Source: a virus. Taken from it: a stretch of DNA of 38,126 nucleotides. The stretch is taken from IMG/VR virus record IMGVR_UViG_3300029985_000088, positions 1 to 38,126 of that record; one strand, given 5' to 3'. Below are positions 22,771 to 30,476 of the stretch, one piece after another (position 1 is the first letter of the stretch; the number at the start of each line of letters is the position of its first letter). Position numbers and translations under genes: made by a program. Below the pieces are notes generated by a model, which was not told where the DNA came from, ran no database searches, and saw nothing but the letters and a program-made list of their open reading frames with translations.

Positions 22771-24105
22771 TTGAGATTTGCTTTCTGCTGCACATATACG
22801 CCGTCGCTCTGTTGGGCGCGGCGTTTATTACAGGAAAACCACGAGGTACTGGTTTACATGAAGGGCGACCTCACGAACCGCTCCGGTGAAGGTATCGTCC
22901 CTGTGACGCACAACCTGGCACAGTGGCTCGCCTGGGGCAATCAGGACCCCTCTACGGTGTACTTCTTCGACATGACCAAGAGTGGCGAGCTAGCCGACCA
23001 GTTGCGTAAAGCAGGCAAGAACGTCGTGGGTGCAGGCAAGTTCCAGGATCGTCTTGAGATGGACCGTGGATGGGGTGAGGACATCGCGAAAAGCGTCGGC
23101 ATCCTGTGTCCCCCAACGAAAGAGTTTTCGACGATCTCGGCAGCTATCGCATGGCTAGAGACGAACCCGAAGCAAGAGCACGGTGACGGTGGGTGGGCGT
23201 TCAAGGTGTCCAAGGACATAGGCTGCGATACCACCTTAGTGGCGAAGGACAACGAGCGGCTCATCGACCACATGAAGCACGTCGTACGTCGGAACTCCGA
23301 TAGCCTGAAGTGCATCATCCAAGAGAAGATCGACGGCGTTGCGGTATCGACAGGGCGCTGGTGGAACGGTTGGTCATGGGTCGGTCCGTACGAAGGCACT
23401 ATCGAGAACAAGAAGCTTATGAACGACAACCTGGGCCCCTCTACAGGGTGCTCGTTTTGCGTTGTGTGGTTCTATACCGACGATAACCCGAAAATAGCCG
23501 AGGACCTTAAGTGGGAGGAGCTAGCAGCGGTATTCCGTAAGAACGATGCTCCTGCCGGACTCTATGACATCAACGCTATCTTAAATGATAAAGGAGCATG
23601 GTTCCTTGAATGGACTCCGAGACTTGGCATTGACTCTGAAATCGCTTCTCAGAGAGGCATTAAGTACCTGGGCCAGTTCTTATATAACCTGGTTATGGGG
23701 CGTGACGTCGAGGCATTCTTCGATAAAAAGCAGTCCTACTTTGACGTCACACTCAGCGTCCCCCCGTACTTCATCCACGAAGTACAAAAAGGGTACAAAT
23801 CTCCCGCAGTAGGCGTACCTGTGAAGGGCATCGACGGCCTCACAGACGGGAACTTCGTCATGGGCGGGCTATACTTCGAGCAGGGGTCCGGGTTCCACGT
23901 AGGCGAGCCGACGGGGAACCTTGGGTTTCTCGTAGGTTCCGGTACATCCCTTAAAAAAGGGTTTCAAATCCTGTATGATTGGTGTAAAGAGAATCTCGTG
24001 ATACCGGACTTGCAGTATCGCACCGATGCTGCAGCCGTTCTGCAAAAAGACTTAGACGAGATGAAGAAACACGGCTTCGAGACATCCATCTATTTAAGGA
24101 AGTGA
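22771..24105 (+). CDS. PurD-like ATP-grasp ligase
   Basis: A 444-residue enzyme of the ATP-grasp superfamily, closest in pattern to phosphoribosylamine-glycine ligase (PurD). The N-terminal domain ends in DMTKSGELADQLRKAGKNVVGAGKFQDRLEMDR, which parallels the PurD segment before the ATP-binding part. Then come WAFKVSKDIG (ATP-binding lysine region), CIIQEKIDGVAVSTGRWW (E-x-x-[D/E]G block), ENKKLMNDNLGPSTGC (compare PurD HKRLGDxDxGPNTGGMG) and GLYDINAILNDKGAWFLEWTPRLG, the metal-binding strand with a Thr where PurD has Asn. PurD joins glycine to phosphoribosylamine in purine synthesis, but the substrate here may differ. The gene sits among ejection-type virion genes and starts at a TTG behind AGGTGA. 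Confidence 0.72.
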   Translation: MRFAFCCTYTPSLCWARRLLQENHEVLVYMKGDLTNRSGEGIVPVTHNLAQWLAWGNQDPSTVYFFDMTKSGELADQLRKAGKNVVGAGKFQDRLEMDRGWGEDIAKSVGILCPPTKEFSTISAAIAWLETNPKQEHGDGGWAFKVSKDIGCDTTLVAKDNERLIDHMKHVVRRNSDSLKCIIQEKIDGVAVSTGRWWNGWSWVGPYEGTIENKKLMNDNLGPSTGCSFCVVWFYTDDNPKIAEDLKWEELAAVFRKNDAPAGLYDINAILNDKGAWFLEWTPRLGIDSEIASQRGIKYLGQFLYNLVMGRDVEAFFDKKQSYFDVTLSVPPYFIHEVQKGYKSPAVGVPVKGIDGLTDGNFVMGGLYFEQGSGFHVGEPTGNLGFLVGSGTSLKKGFQILYDWCKENLVIPDLQYRTDAAAVLQKDLDEMKKHGFETSIYLRK

Positions 24106-24108
24106 TTT

Positions 24109-24396
24109 GTGGCTATACAGTACGTTTCAGACTTAGTGACCTATTCAGAGCCGAGCGATACTCAAACGGACTATGAAGCCACTATCAGTATTTCCTTTTG
24201 TGTTGAGAACTCGGACGGCTCGCTCCAGCCTGTAATCGTGTACACACAACAAATTGTGGGCGGTACGAGCGACCTCAATGCTATTGAGTTGTACAACGCT
24301 GCTCGCTCGCAAATTAACGATGAGACGCTCCTAGCTTACGCAGCGAGTCTCGTCGTTCCTCCGTCCGGTTCGGGCTCAGGGTCAGGTAGCTCATAA
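24109..24396 (+). CDS. Hypothetical small protein with Gly/Ser tail
   Basis: A 95-residue protein from a GTG at 24109, with AAGGAAG upstream. The body is strand-rich (TDYEATISISFCVENSDGSLQPVIVYTQQIVGG) then helical (AIELYNAARSQINDETLLAYAASL), and the end is a GSGSGSGSS linker. It overlaps the next gene by one base (TAATG). No family is recognised. The position between the ATP-grasp enzyme and an ejection-type protein suggests a virion-related or partner role. Confidence 0.55.
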   Translation: MAIQYVSDLVTYSEPSDTQTDYEATISISFCVENSDGSLQPVIVYTQQIVGGTSDLNAIELYNAARSQINDETLLAYAASLVVPPSGSGSGSGSS

Positions 24397-25562
24397 TGGG
24401 CGGCATGAATAACGGCTACAGCGGTTGGGGCGGCATCTCTGAGGCTATCAATCAGGGCTTACAGTCGCGTCAGGCGAACATTGAGCATCAACAGGACCGT
24501 GCCGTCGTTCAGCAAGAGAATCAGGCACGTATCGCACAAGCGAAGCGCGACCAGGCGCAAGCTGGTCTGAAGCAGATTCTGCCTATGGCGTACAACAACG
24601 ACACCTACAAGAAGGATCCTCGCGTCGTAGCGCAGATCGACTCGTACTACAAAGACCTCGGGATGCCTACCCCACGGCACCCGGACGGCACTATCGACTA
24701 TGACTCCACGAAGCCCGCTGTGGACCCGAACAGTGACGCCTACCAAAAGGCCGCTGCACTTGCCCCTGGTCCCGCTAAAACCCTAGCGTTCAAGACTCTA
24801 TCTCAGCAGTTCAGTGGCATCCCTGCCGAGGCTGCGACTACTGACGCCGTGATGTCGCCGAAAGAGTCGGCGATCATTGCGAACATGAATGCTAAGAGCA
24901 AAGATCTTGGCATTAAAGAGGATCTAGGGAAGCTCCGCGAGCAAAATAAGACGATCTATCAACAGGCTCAAATGGGCCTTATGGATGCACGCGGACAAAA
25001 ACTCATGTCCGACATTGCAGGTACACGGGCTTCGATCGCACTTAAGATGGCCGAGACTGCGGCAATCCCACAGAAGATCGCTGTCATGCAGCAGAACGCT
25101 AACACGTCGAAGCAGCGCGCCGATCAGATGCTCACCTCTGGCCGCGTCAACCGCTCGATGTGGAATCAGAACATGTCCCAGATGCGTGATATGCAGACCC
25201 AGTATCATCAGATGGAGGGTCAGAAGAACGACCTCGAACGCCTCCAGATTCAGTACCAAGGGCAGGGCGTTCCCGACGATGACCCACGCATGACTGCCGT
25301 TCAAGATCAGTTGGACGCTATCAACAAAGGCATGGCGGGCGTTAAGCCGGACATCGACAAAATCCAAGACTACTTGAGCAAGAACGTCAACGACATCATC
25401 ACGAACAACACGATGTCGCAGCAGAGTGGGAAGCCTTCAACAGTTATGAGTAACGAGAAAGCCATAGGTACAGCTCCTGCGGGCGTGGCTCCGGGGTTCT
25501 ACATGATCCACGGGCGGAAGGTAGAAGTACGCTCTGACGGCTCGTATTACGCAGCGCAATGA
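24396..25562 (+). CDS. Putative internal virion protein, coiled-coil rich
   Basis: A 388-residue Gln/Met-rich helical protein. Long coiled-coil-like segments occur at residues 14-60 (AINQGLQSRQANIEHQQDRAV, QENQARIAQAKRDQAQAGLKQIL) and 170-300 (LGKLREQNKTIYQQAQMGLMDARGQ, MRDMQTQYHQMEGQKNDLERLQIQYQ). A small C-terminal part (GVAPGFYMIHGRKVEVRSDGSYY) looks like a compact beta unit. Size, composition and position directly before the transglycosylase gene suggest a DNA-ejection or virion core protein. Its stop overlaps the next start (ATGA). Confidence 0.6.
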   Translation: MGGMNNGYSGWGGISEAINQGLQSRQANIEHQQDRAVVQQENQARIAQAKRDQAQAGLKQILPMAYNNDTYKKDPRVVAQIDSYYKDLGMPTPRHPDGTIDYDSTKPAVDPNSDAYQKAAALAPGPAKTLAFKTLSQQFSGIPAEAATTDAVMSPKESAIIANMNAKSKDLGIKEDLGKLREQNKTIYQQAQMGLMDARGQKLMSDIAGTRASIALKMAETAAIPQKIAVMQQNANTSKQRADQMLTSGRVNRSMWNQNMSQMRDMQTQYHQMEGQKNDLERLQIQYQGQGVPDDDPRMTAVQDQLDAINKGMAGVKPDIDKIQDYLSKNVNDIITNNTMSQQSGKPSTVMSNEKAIGTAPAGVAPGFYMIHGRKVEVRSDGSYYAAQ

Positions 25563-28500
25563 GCAACAACGTATCGGCCTCCGACTTTACGCCTATCAAG
25601 GCGGATGATTTTAAGCCCGTTTCTACCCCGTCACCTGCTCCCCAAACGGGGGGCGGGTTTTCTGCTTCTGACTTCAAGCCGGTAGCAGCCTCTGACTTCA
25701 CTCCTGTGAGCGAAACGCCTACTCCGGTATCGACGCCGCATACCCTCGATCAGTACATCCACGAAGCCTCCGGCAAGTACAAGGTCGAAGCGAACGTGCT
25801 GCGCGGCATCGGGCTGCAAGAGTCTGGCCTCGGCACGGGCGCGAACTACGACCCCAAGACGGGCCTCGATAAAGACGGCAACAAAGGGCACGGCCCCTGG
25901 CAGCTCGACCCCGCAAGCGGCGCATCTCCCGAGGACCTAGCACGTGCTGCGAAGGACCCCCAGTTCGCTGCCGACTATGCTGCGAAGATGCTACAGAGAA
26001 ACTTAGCAATAACCCACGGAGACCTCGAAGGCGCTCTCGCTATGTACAACGCGGGATCGCCGACCTCGCAGGCTGGGCTCGCGTACGCGAAGCAAGTCAT
26101 GGCGAAGATGCAGAACCTCGATCCGATGCACCTCGGCCCTATGAAGGTGGACCCGGAGACTAGCGCACGCCTGAACTACTACGGCCAGCACTTCAGCTCA
26201 GCCCTGAAGAACAAGAAGGATCCGCTCGTCGCACTCAGTCGCACCCCGGAGTTGCAGCCCTTGACGCAGCTAGAGCATCAGAAGATGTCAGCATGGCAGT
26301 GGCTCATGCAGCACTCGTCTGAAGGCATGGGTGATATGCTTGGCGCAGGTATGCGCGAGTCTCAGGCGTTAATGCCTCAAGTTCTGGACCCCGAAGAGTT
26401 TCACAAGGCGATTTCAAACTCAGACAAAGCAAAGCAACTCCGTGAGTTTAACGCCCTTGTGTGGCATCCCACTCAGCAGAATCAGGCAAAGGCGCAAGAG
26501 AACTTCCGCAAGGCCCTGAACCACGGCGTGAAGTCCATCACCGGCATCGACGAGCTACTTCGCTCGAATTCTGAACTCGACAAAGGCGTCAAAGCGCACG
26601 TCTGGAAGCCGTTGATTCCGGCTGCTACCGCGACCGCTCAAACAGCGAACGACTTCATCCAGCAAGCTATGGCTGACCCTTTCACGTATATCGACCTTGG
26701 GGGAGATACGGCGGGGCGCATGTTCGGTAAGGCTGCAGCAGCGCAAACCGCTAAAGCTATGCCCTACGTCGAGAAGGCTCTACGCGGCGGAGCGGGGGTA
26801 ATGCGGGGCATACACAGCATTATGCCGAAAGCTGTGCAGGATGCCTACGGACATCTTCCTGGTTGGATCCAGGGGGCTGAGTCCCTGAGCAAGGACCTCT
26901 TCGGCGTTCGCCGTGACTTAGATCAAGCTGGGTTCACACGCGACGGTAAGCGTATCCGCATGTCTATCGAAGCGCGGCACGACGCGAAGTACGTCGATCA
27001 CCAGAATGCTACCAAGAAGGTTTCTGGGGATGCTGACGCTGCTGCTGCATACGCAGCGGATCACGCTGAGGAGCTAACAAACCTGGCCCCGGACCATACC
27101 CCGAAGATCAAATCTAAGTTACATGAGCCCCTGCCTGCCGACCATGAGCATACGGTTAAGCAGTACGAAAACACTGTAGAGCAAGCAAAGGCTAAGCGTG
27201 CTGATTACGAAGCAGTCCGTGAGCAGCAAAAGACCGTCCCGCGCACGAAGGCTAACGCCGCACAGCACGAAGCCTTCAAAGCCGTAGCACTAAAACACAA
27301 AAACGACTTCAACGTGCTGCGCGATCAAGCTAAGGATCTCCACGGTAAGATTAGTGCTGCGGAGGATGCTGCTCGTGCTGGAATTAGCCGCTCGAAGCCC
27401 AAAATGACTCCCATAGCGCAACTGGTTGATAAGGTCAGCGACCCTGCGTTATCCGCCGAAGAACGTGAGCAGACGCTTAATTCAGCATTTAAGGCGCAAC
27501 GCAACGCGAGCATTGAACAGGACACGATGAAACTTCTCTACGGAAACCCGAAGTACTTCGTGGGGCACTCTAACGACATCAAGAGCCTCAACATGGACCG
27601 CGTGTCAGCGACCCATGCGTGGGCGCAGGATCGTCCGAAGCTCATTAAGGTCGCTACCAACGTCGGTAAGCGGGCCATTCTGTATAACTCGCTCCCCCAC
27701 GGGGGAGTTAACGAAGGCACGCTTACCTTTATGGCCGGTGGTCTTCATGCTGTTGCCGAGGGTCTCGGCGCGATGATTAACCCGGTCAAAGCTGAGCACA
27801 TTCAGTTCCTCAAAGATTACGGCGCTTTACCGTCACACCTCATCAACGACTTCGGCGGCAAGAAGGGCATCGCTAAGGTTGACGATGCCGTCATGCATTT
27901 CAGTCAGAACGTCCTCGAGCATATGGAGATTGGCTGGCGTGTAGGCCTTATGAAGACCTTAGAGCAGACGCTAGGCCCCGCTACGAGCGAGACCGATAAG
28001 CTTATGCGCGGCTGGCTCATCAATGACAAAGCTGGCGACTACCGCAACCAGAATGCCTTCGCGCATTTCCTCCAAGGCATCGGGGGTCAATTCGTCGCTT
28101 TCCACGCCGGTATCGTACCGAAGGCGTTTATGACCACGCTACTCAAGAACCCTAGCCGCATCAAGACATACCTGCGTCTAGGCGAGGACATCCAGAATGA
28201 CGCACACATGCACGGAATCACTGATAGCTCACCTATAGCCGAGGGAGCGAAACTCGTTTCACAACTCCCGGCCTTATTGTACGGCGAAGTACCCAGTTAT
28301 TTCACGGATGTGATGCGCGACTATCAAGACTTCATGCAGCAGGGCACCGACGTAAAGGAGGGTCCCGTAGACCACTGGCTGAAGATCGCCGATCACTACT
28401 TCGCCCCGGCGCAAACAGTACACAAGGTCGGGGAGATTATCGGCGGCACGGAGCGGCACGACGGTAAACAATCTACGTTCGAGGAGAAAATGCTAGACAC

Positions 28501-28603
28501 AATTATGTTAGCATTCGGTAAAGAGTACGCGCAGACTCCAGAAGCGAAGCAAAACGCAAAGGACATGAAGTCGCAACGATACATCAACAGAGAGGGCAAC
28601 TAA
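25559..28603 (+). CDS. Internal virion protein with N-terminal lytic transglycosylase domain
   Basis: A 1014-residue multi-domain ejection-type protein. Residues 1-58 hold four copies of a short motif (S/D)DF(K/T)P(I/V) in a Pro-rich linker. Residues about 63-185 are a lysozyme-like transglycosylase domain: YIHEASGKYKVEANVLRGIGLQESG with the catalytic glutamate at E88, the GHGPWQLDP segment (compare GLMQ in SLT proteins) and ALAMYNAGSP (compare AYNAG). The remaining about 800 residues are mostly helical, with a charged coiled region around 540-650. T7 gp16 has the same plan: a transglycosylase at the front of a long ejected protein that opens peptidoglycan for DNA entry. The catalytic start and the size support that comparison. 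Confidence 0.8.
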   Translation: MSNNVSASDFTPIKADDFKPVSTPSPAPQTGGGFSASDFKPVAASDFTPVSETPTPVSTPHTLDQYIHEASGKYKVEANVLRGIGLQESGLGTGANYDPKTGLDKDGNKGHGPWQLDPASGASPEDLARAAKDPQFAADYAAKMLQRNLAITHGDLEGALAMYNAGSPTSQAGLAYAKQVMAKMQNLDPMHLGPMKVDPETSARLNYYGQHFSSALKNKKDPLVALSRTPELQPLTQLEHQKMSAWQWLMQHSSEGMGDMLGAGMRESQALMPQVLDPEEFHKAISNSDKAKQLREFNALVWHPTQQNQAKAQENFRKALNHGVKSITGIDELLRSNSELDKGVKAHVWKPLIPAATATAQTANDFIQQAMADPFTYIDLGGDTAGRMFGKAAAAQTAKAMPYVEKALRGGAGVMRGIHSIMPKAVQDAYGHLPGWIQGAESLSKDLFGVRRDLDQAGFTRDGKRIRMSIEARHDAKYVDHQNATKKVSGDADAAAAYAADHAEELTNLAPDHTPKIKSKLHEPLPADHEHTVKQYENTVEQAKAKRADYEAVREQQKTVPRTKANAAQHEAFKAVALKHKNDFNVLRDQAKDLHGKISAAEDAARAGISRSKPKMTPIAQLVDKVSDPALSAEEREQTLNSAFKAQRNASIEQDTMKLLYGNPKYFVGHSNDIKSLNMDRVSATHAWAQDRPKLIKVATNVGKRAILYNSLPHGGVNEGTLTFMAGGLHAVAEGLGAMINPVKAEHIQFLKDYGALPSHLINDFGGKKGIAKVDDAVMHFSQNVLEHMEIGWRVGLMKTLEQTLGPATSETDKLMRGWLINDKAGDYRNQNAFAHFLQGIGGQFVAFHAGIVPKAFMTTLLKNPSRIKTYLRLGEDIQNDAHMHGITDSSPIAEGAKLVSQLPALLYGEVPSYFTDVMRDYQDFMQQGTDVKEGPVDHWLKIADHYFAPAQTVHKVGEIIGGTERHDGKQSTFEEKMLDTIMLAFGKEYAQTPEAKQNAKDMKSQRYINREGN

Positions 28604-28857
28604 TGCACGGCACTATTGAAGACAGACTTAGCGCATTAGAAAAGACCGTTAAAGAGGTCGATGATGCCGTGTACGGCCGGTGGGATACACACAACCGCAA
28701 GCGTTCAGCGGGTCTCTTAGAGCAGATCACCGCGCTGACGAATATAATGAAGTGGGCGATTGTACCGATGATGGTTGCGAATACGCTGCTTCAATTCGGC
28801 CTTAAAGACGCTATCCCGGCAGCAATGAAACTCGTGTCATTAGCCGTCGCGCGTTAG
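28603..28857 (+). CDS. XhlA/holin-like membrane-associated protein
   Basis: An 84-residue protein with an amphipathic coiled N-terminal helix (EDRLSALEKTVKEVDDAVYGRW) and a hydrophobic C-terminal part (MKWAIVPMMVANTLLQFGL and AAMKLVSLAVAR). A helical head followed by one or two hydrophobic segments near the C-terminus is the plan of small XhlA-type and other lysis accessory proteins. As the last gene of the late transcript it could be a holin or holin partner for the distant endolysin, but membrane helices can also occur in virion-linked proteins. It overlaps the end of the minus-strand sigma/HNH gene by 18 bases. Confidence 0.5.
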   Translation: MHGTIEDRLSALEKTVKEVDDAVYGRWDTHNRKRSAGLLEQITALTNIMKWAIVPMMVANTLLQFGLKDAIPAAMKLVSLAVAR

Positions 28858-29475
28858 GCGATGGTCCGGGTTCACGCAGGTAAGGTTCTTGCACGTACTA
28901 CGTAAACGACGCCCTGCGGGTACAGGTCCATACTTCTCTTCGTATAGGTGCTTTGCTGCAGGCACACGCTTACCTTTAACCTCTATGATCGGTGTCTTCT
29001 GGTAGTAACCGGACCATTCCCAGCAGCCTCGGTCATCCATCATCGGCTCTACGTTAAAGAACGCAAAAGACCGCTTGTTACGTCGTTGGGGCGTAGGCGG
29101 TTTTTTGTATTCACGTACAGACTCCACGGCCAGGAGTAGAGCTAGGGGTTCGTAATCATTATTCCCAATATACAAATCTAAATGCGTGTCGTTACTACGT
29201 TCGCCCTTGACGCCAGCATCGTAAGAATACGCCTGGTTGAGGAATTTCGCGTTGCCTGCATTCGACTTTAAATACAACTGATAAATACGCGACTTTACGG
29301 CCATGTAAACGAAGTAAGACTCTTTTATATTCTTCGTATTTTCGGGCATAGTCAGGAGAGCTATGACGCCCTCCTGGTAAAGATCGTCGAATGTGTACCC
29401 GGGTACGCGGTATTTATTAGCGACGCTTTTTACGAGTTGATAATAGCCTTCAATCGGTCGAGATAATGTGGTCAA
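28840..29475 (-). CDS. Sigma-70 region 2-like / HNH-like fusion protein
   Basis: A 211-residue protein with two recognisable halves. Residues about 8-75 match sigma region 2 of the SigH type: GYYQLVKSVANKYRVPG, the conserved FDDLYQEGVIALL, and YFVYMAVKSRIYQLYLKS. The next part (FLNQAYSYDAG, LDLYIGNNDYEPLALLL) follows the linker after region 2 in such sigmas. Region 4 is missing; in its place residues 140-211 resemble an HNH_3 domain: GCWEWSGYY, KRVPAAKHLYEEKYGPVPAG, then RSTCKNLTCVNPDHRL. The usual first His (xHxC) is Ser, while the N and last His remain, so nuclease activity is doubtful. As the last early gene it might help host RNA polymerase at late promoters. It starts inside the VRR-NUC gene (26-base overlap). 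Confidence 0.65.
   Translation of the reverse strand: MTTLSRPIEGYYQLVKSVANKYRVPGYTFDDLYQEGVIALLTMPENTKNIKESYFVYMAVKSRIYQLYLKSNAGNAKFLNQAYSYDAGVKGERSNDTHLDLYIGNNDYEPLALLLAVESVREYKKPPTPQRRNKRSFAFFNVEPMMDDRGCWEWSGYYQKTPIIEVKGKRVPAAKHLYEEKYGPVPAGRRLRSTCKNLTCVNPDHRLTRDG
29065..29106 (+). terminator. Candidate late-operon terminator inside the sigma/HNH gene
   Basis: AAAAGACCGC (29065-29074) can pair with GCGGTTTTTT (29097-29106) with one G-T wobble, and an inner TACG/CGTA pair (29079-29082 and 29092-29095) extends the structure. Read on the plus strand this gives a stem followed by T residues, about 240 bases past the last late gene. The stem is long-looped and lies in coding sequence of the other strand, so it may be chance. 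Confidence 0.3.
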
Positions 29476-29767
29476 GGTGCTGCTCCAAATCAGTTAAGCA
29501 AGATATTACCCAGTATTGCCCGCAAGCGTCCTGTACGTGCTCTTGAAAAGTAAGCTGGTTCTTTGTGCAACCGTGGTTCTTAGAGCGGTACGCGAGCGGT
29601 GTCTTACACTCAATGGCGATGTAATTGCCGTCGATGATTGCAATGATGTCGGCGATACCGGACTTTCCGTACATAGACACGGGGCTTGAATAAGCGTAAC
29701 AGAAAGGGACGGCTTTTAACCGCCCCAATACCGCTTTCTTTACCTTAGTCTCTTCGGTAGCTGCCAC
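29450..29767 (-). CDS. VRR-NUC domain nuclease
   Basis: A 105-residue small nuclease of the PD-(D/E)XK superfamily. The elements follow the VRR-NUC pattern: KSGIADIIAI with the first acidic residue D40, the strand YIAIECK with E53 and K55 as the E-x-K, and LTFQEHVQDACGQYWVI with Q75 in the helix after it. This size is typical for stand-alone phage VRR-NUC proteins, which are thought to resolve or cut branched DNA in replication and recombination. It starts at a GTG overlapping the TAG of the upstream gene by one base and its end overlaps the sigma/HNH start. Confidence 0.8.
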   Translation of the reverse strand: MAATEETKVKKAVLGRLKAVPFCYAYSSPVSMYGKSGIADIIAIIDGNYIAIECKTPLAYRSKNHGCTKNQLTFQEHVQDACGQYWVISCLTDLEQHLDHIISTD

Positions 29768-30288
29768 TACGCGTATTTCGCGGTTGCTGTAGCGGGCTTC
29801 GCTTCTGGGGAACCTAGCGGCATGAGGAAGGTTTCGTTGTACGTAACCGTGGTTTCTTCCAGGTCGCCGTGCTCGTTCGGCTTCATACGCTTCACCGGCT
29901 TACCGGCGACAACCTTAAAGCGGAAGTTCACACCCTTGAACGCGCGCGCTACTGCGCCACGAATTTCCGGTAAGGTTAATTCTGGGAGATCGTCTGGAAG
30001 TTTATCCAGGATGCCCAACGATTTTGCGTCACGCTTGAGTGCGGTGAACCCAGGTGAGAATTCTCCACCCTTTGACGTGTTGTACCATGCGAGGCGGTAC
30101 GTGACGGTATGCTCCGTGCCTGCGTCAGTGCCTTCCGTTAATTCGATAAGAAGGTAAATAATATCGACTGAATCTTTACCTTGAACCTCTTGAACGCGTG
30201 ATTCTACGTTAATTACCTTTGACTTGCCGTATTGACCGACCTCTAAACGTCCGCCGAAATCTAACACATCGCTGAGTTTACGTGACAT
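29767..30288 (-). CDS. Putative ssDNA-binding / replication protein
   Basis: A 173-residue protein with a beta-rich body: GRLEVGQYGKSKVINVESRVQEVQG, DIIYLLIELTEG, TEHTVTYRLAWYN, and VNFRFKVVAGKPVKRMKPNEHGDLEETTVTYNETF. A helical insertion lies at about 83-110 (GFTALKRDAKSLGILDKL, LTLPEIRGAVARAF). The pattern of a strand-rich core with a TxYRLAWYN element and a helix block resembles phage proteins that are placed next to RecA-like ATPases and function as ssDNA-binding partners. Its neighbours (ATPase, VRR-NUC) support a recombination or replication role. No exact family match is claimed. Confidence 0.55.
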   Translation of the reverse strand: MSRKLSDVLDFGGRLEVGQYGKSKVINVESRVQEVQGKDSVDIIYLLIELTEGTDAGTEHTVTYRLAWYNTSKGGEFSPGFTALKRDAKSLGILDKLPDDLPELTLPEIRGAVARAFKGVNFRFKVVAGKPVKRMKPNEHGDLEETTVTYNETFLMPLGSPEAKPATATAKYA

Positions 30289-30317
30289 TGTTACTTCTTT
30301 CTTGTGTGAGTGTACGG

Positions 30318-30476
30318 CTAATCGCCGCTTTCGTAGTCGTGGAAATTATTCGCTTCGATGTCGAGCCAGTCCTCGCAATCGCCGCACTTGTCGCATCCGT
30401 ACGCTGTGCCTTCGTCATATTCTGGGATGTCTTCTTTCAGGAAGTCATCATCGTCTTCCTCCTCGTCATCGCCCAA
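30318..30476 (-). CDS. 52-residue acidic protein with CxxCxxC knuckle
   Basis: A short frame from a TTG at 30476 to a TAG at 30318-30320. The N-terminus is a run of Asp/Glu (GDDEEEDDDDFLKED), followed by GYGCDKCGDCEDW-type sequence, with Cys-x-x-Cys-x-x-Cys, and an acidic tail ending ESGD. AAGGA lies seven bases ahead of the TTG, a near-ideal ribosome site, and the frame overlaps the end of the ATPase gene by 11 bases, filling an otherwise empty gap of about 180 bases. The acidic chain may mimic DNA or bind the ATPase or single-strand binding protein; the cysteines may bind a metal. Both ideas are inference. Confidence 0.55.
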   Translation of the reverse strand: MGDDEEEDDDDFLKEDIPEYDEGTAYGCDKCGDCEDWLDIEANNFHDYESGD

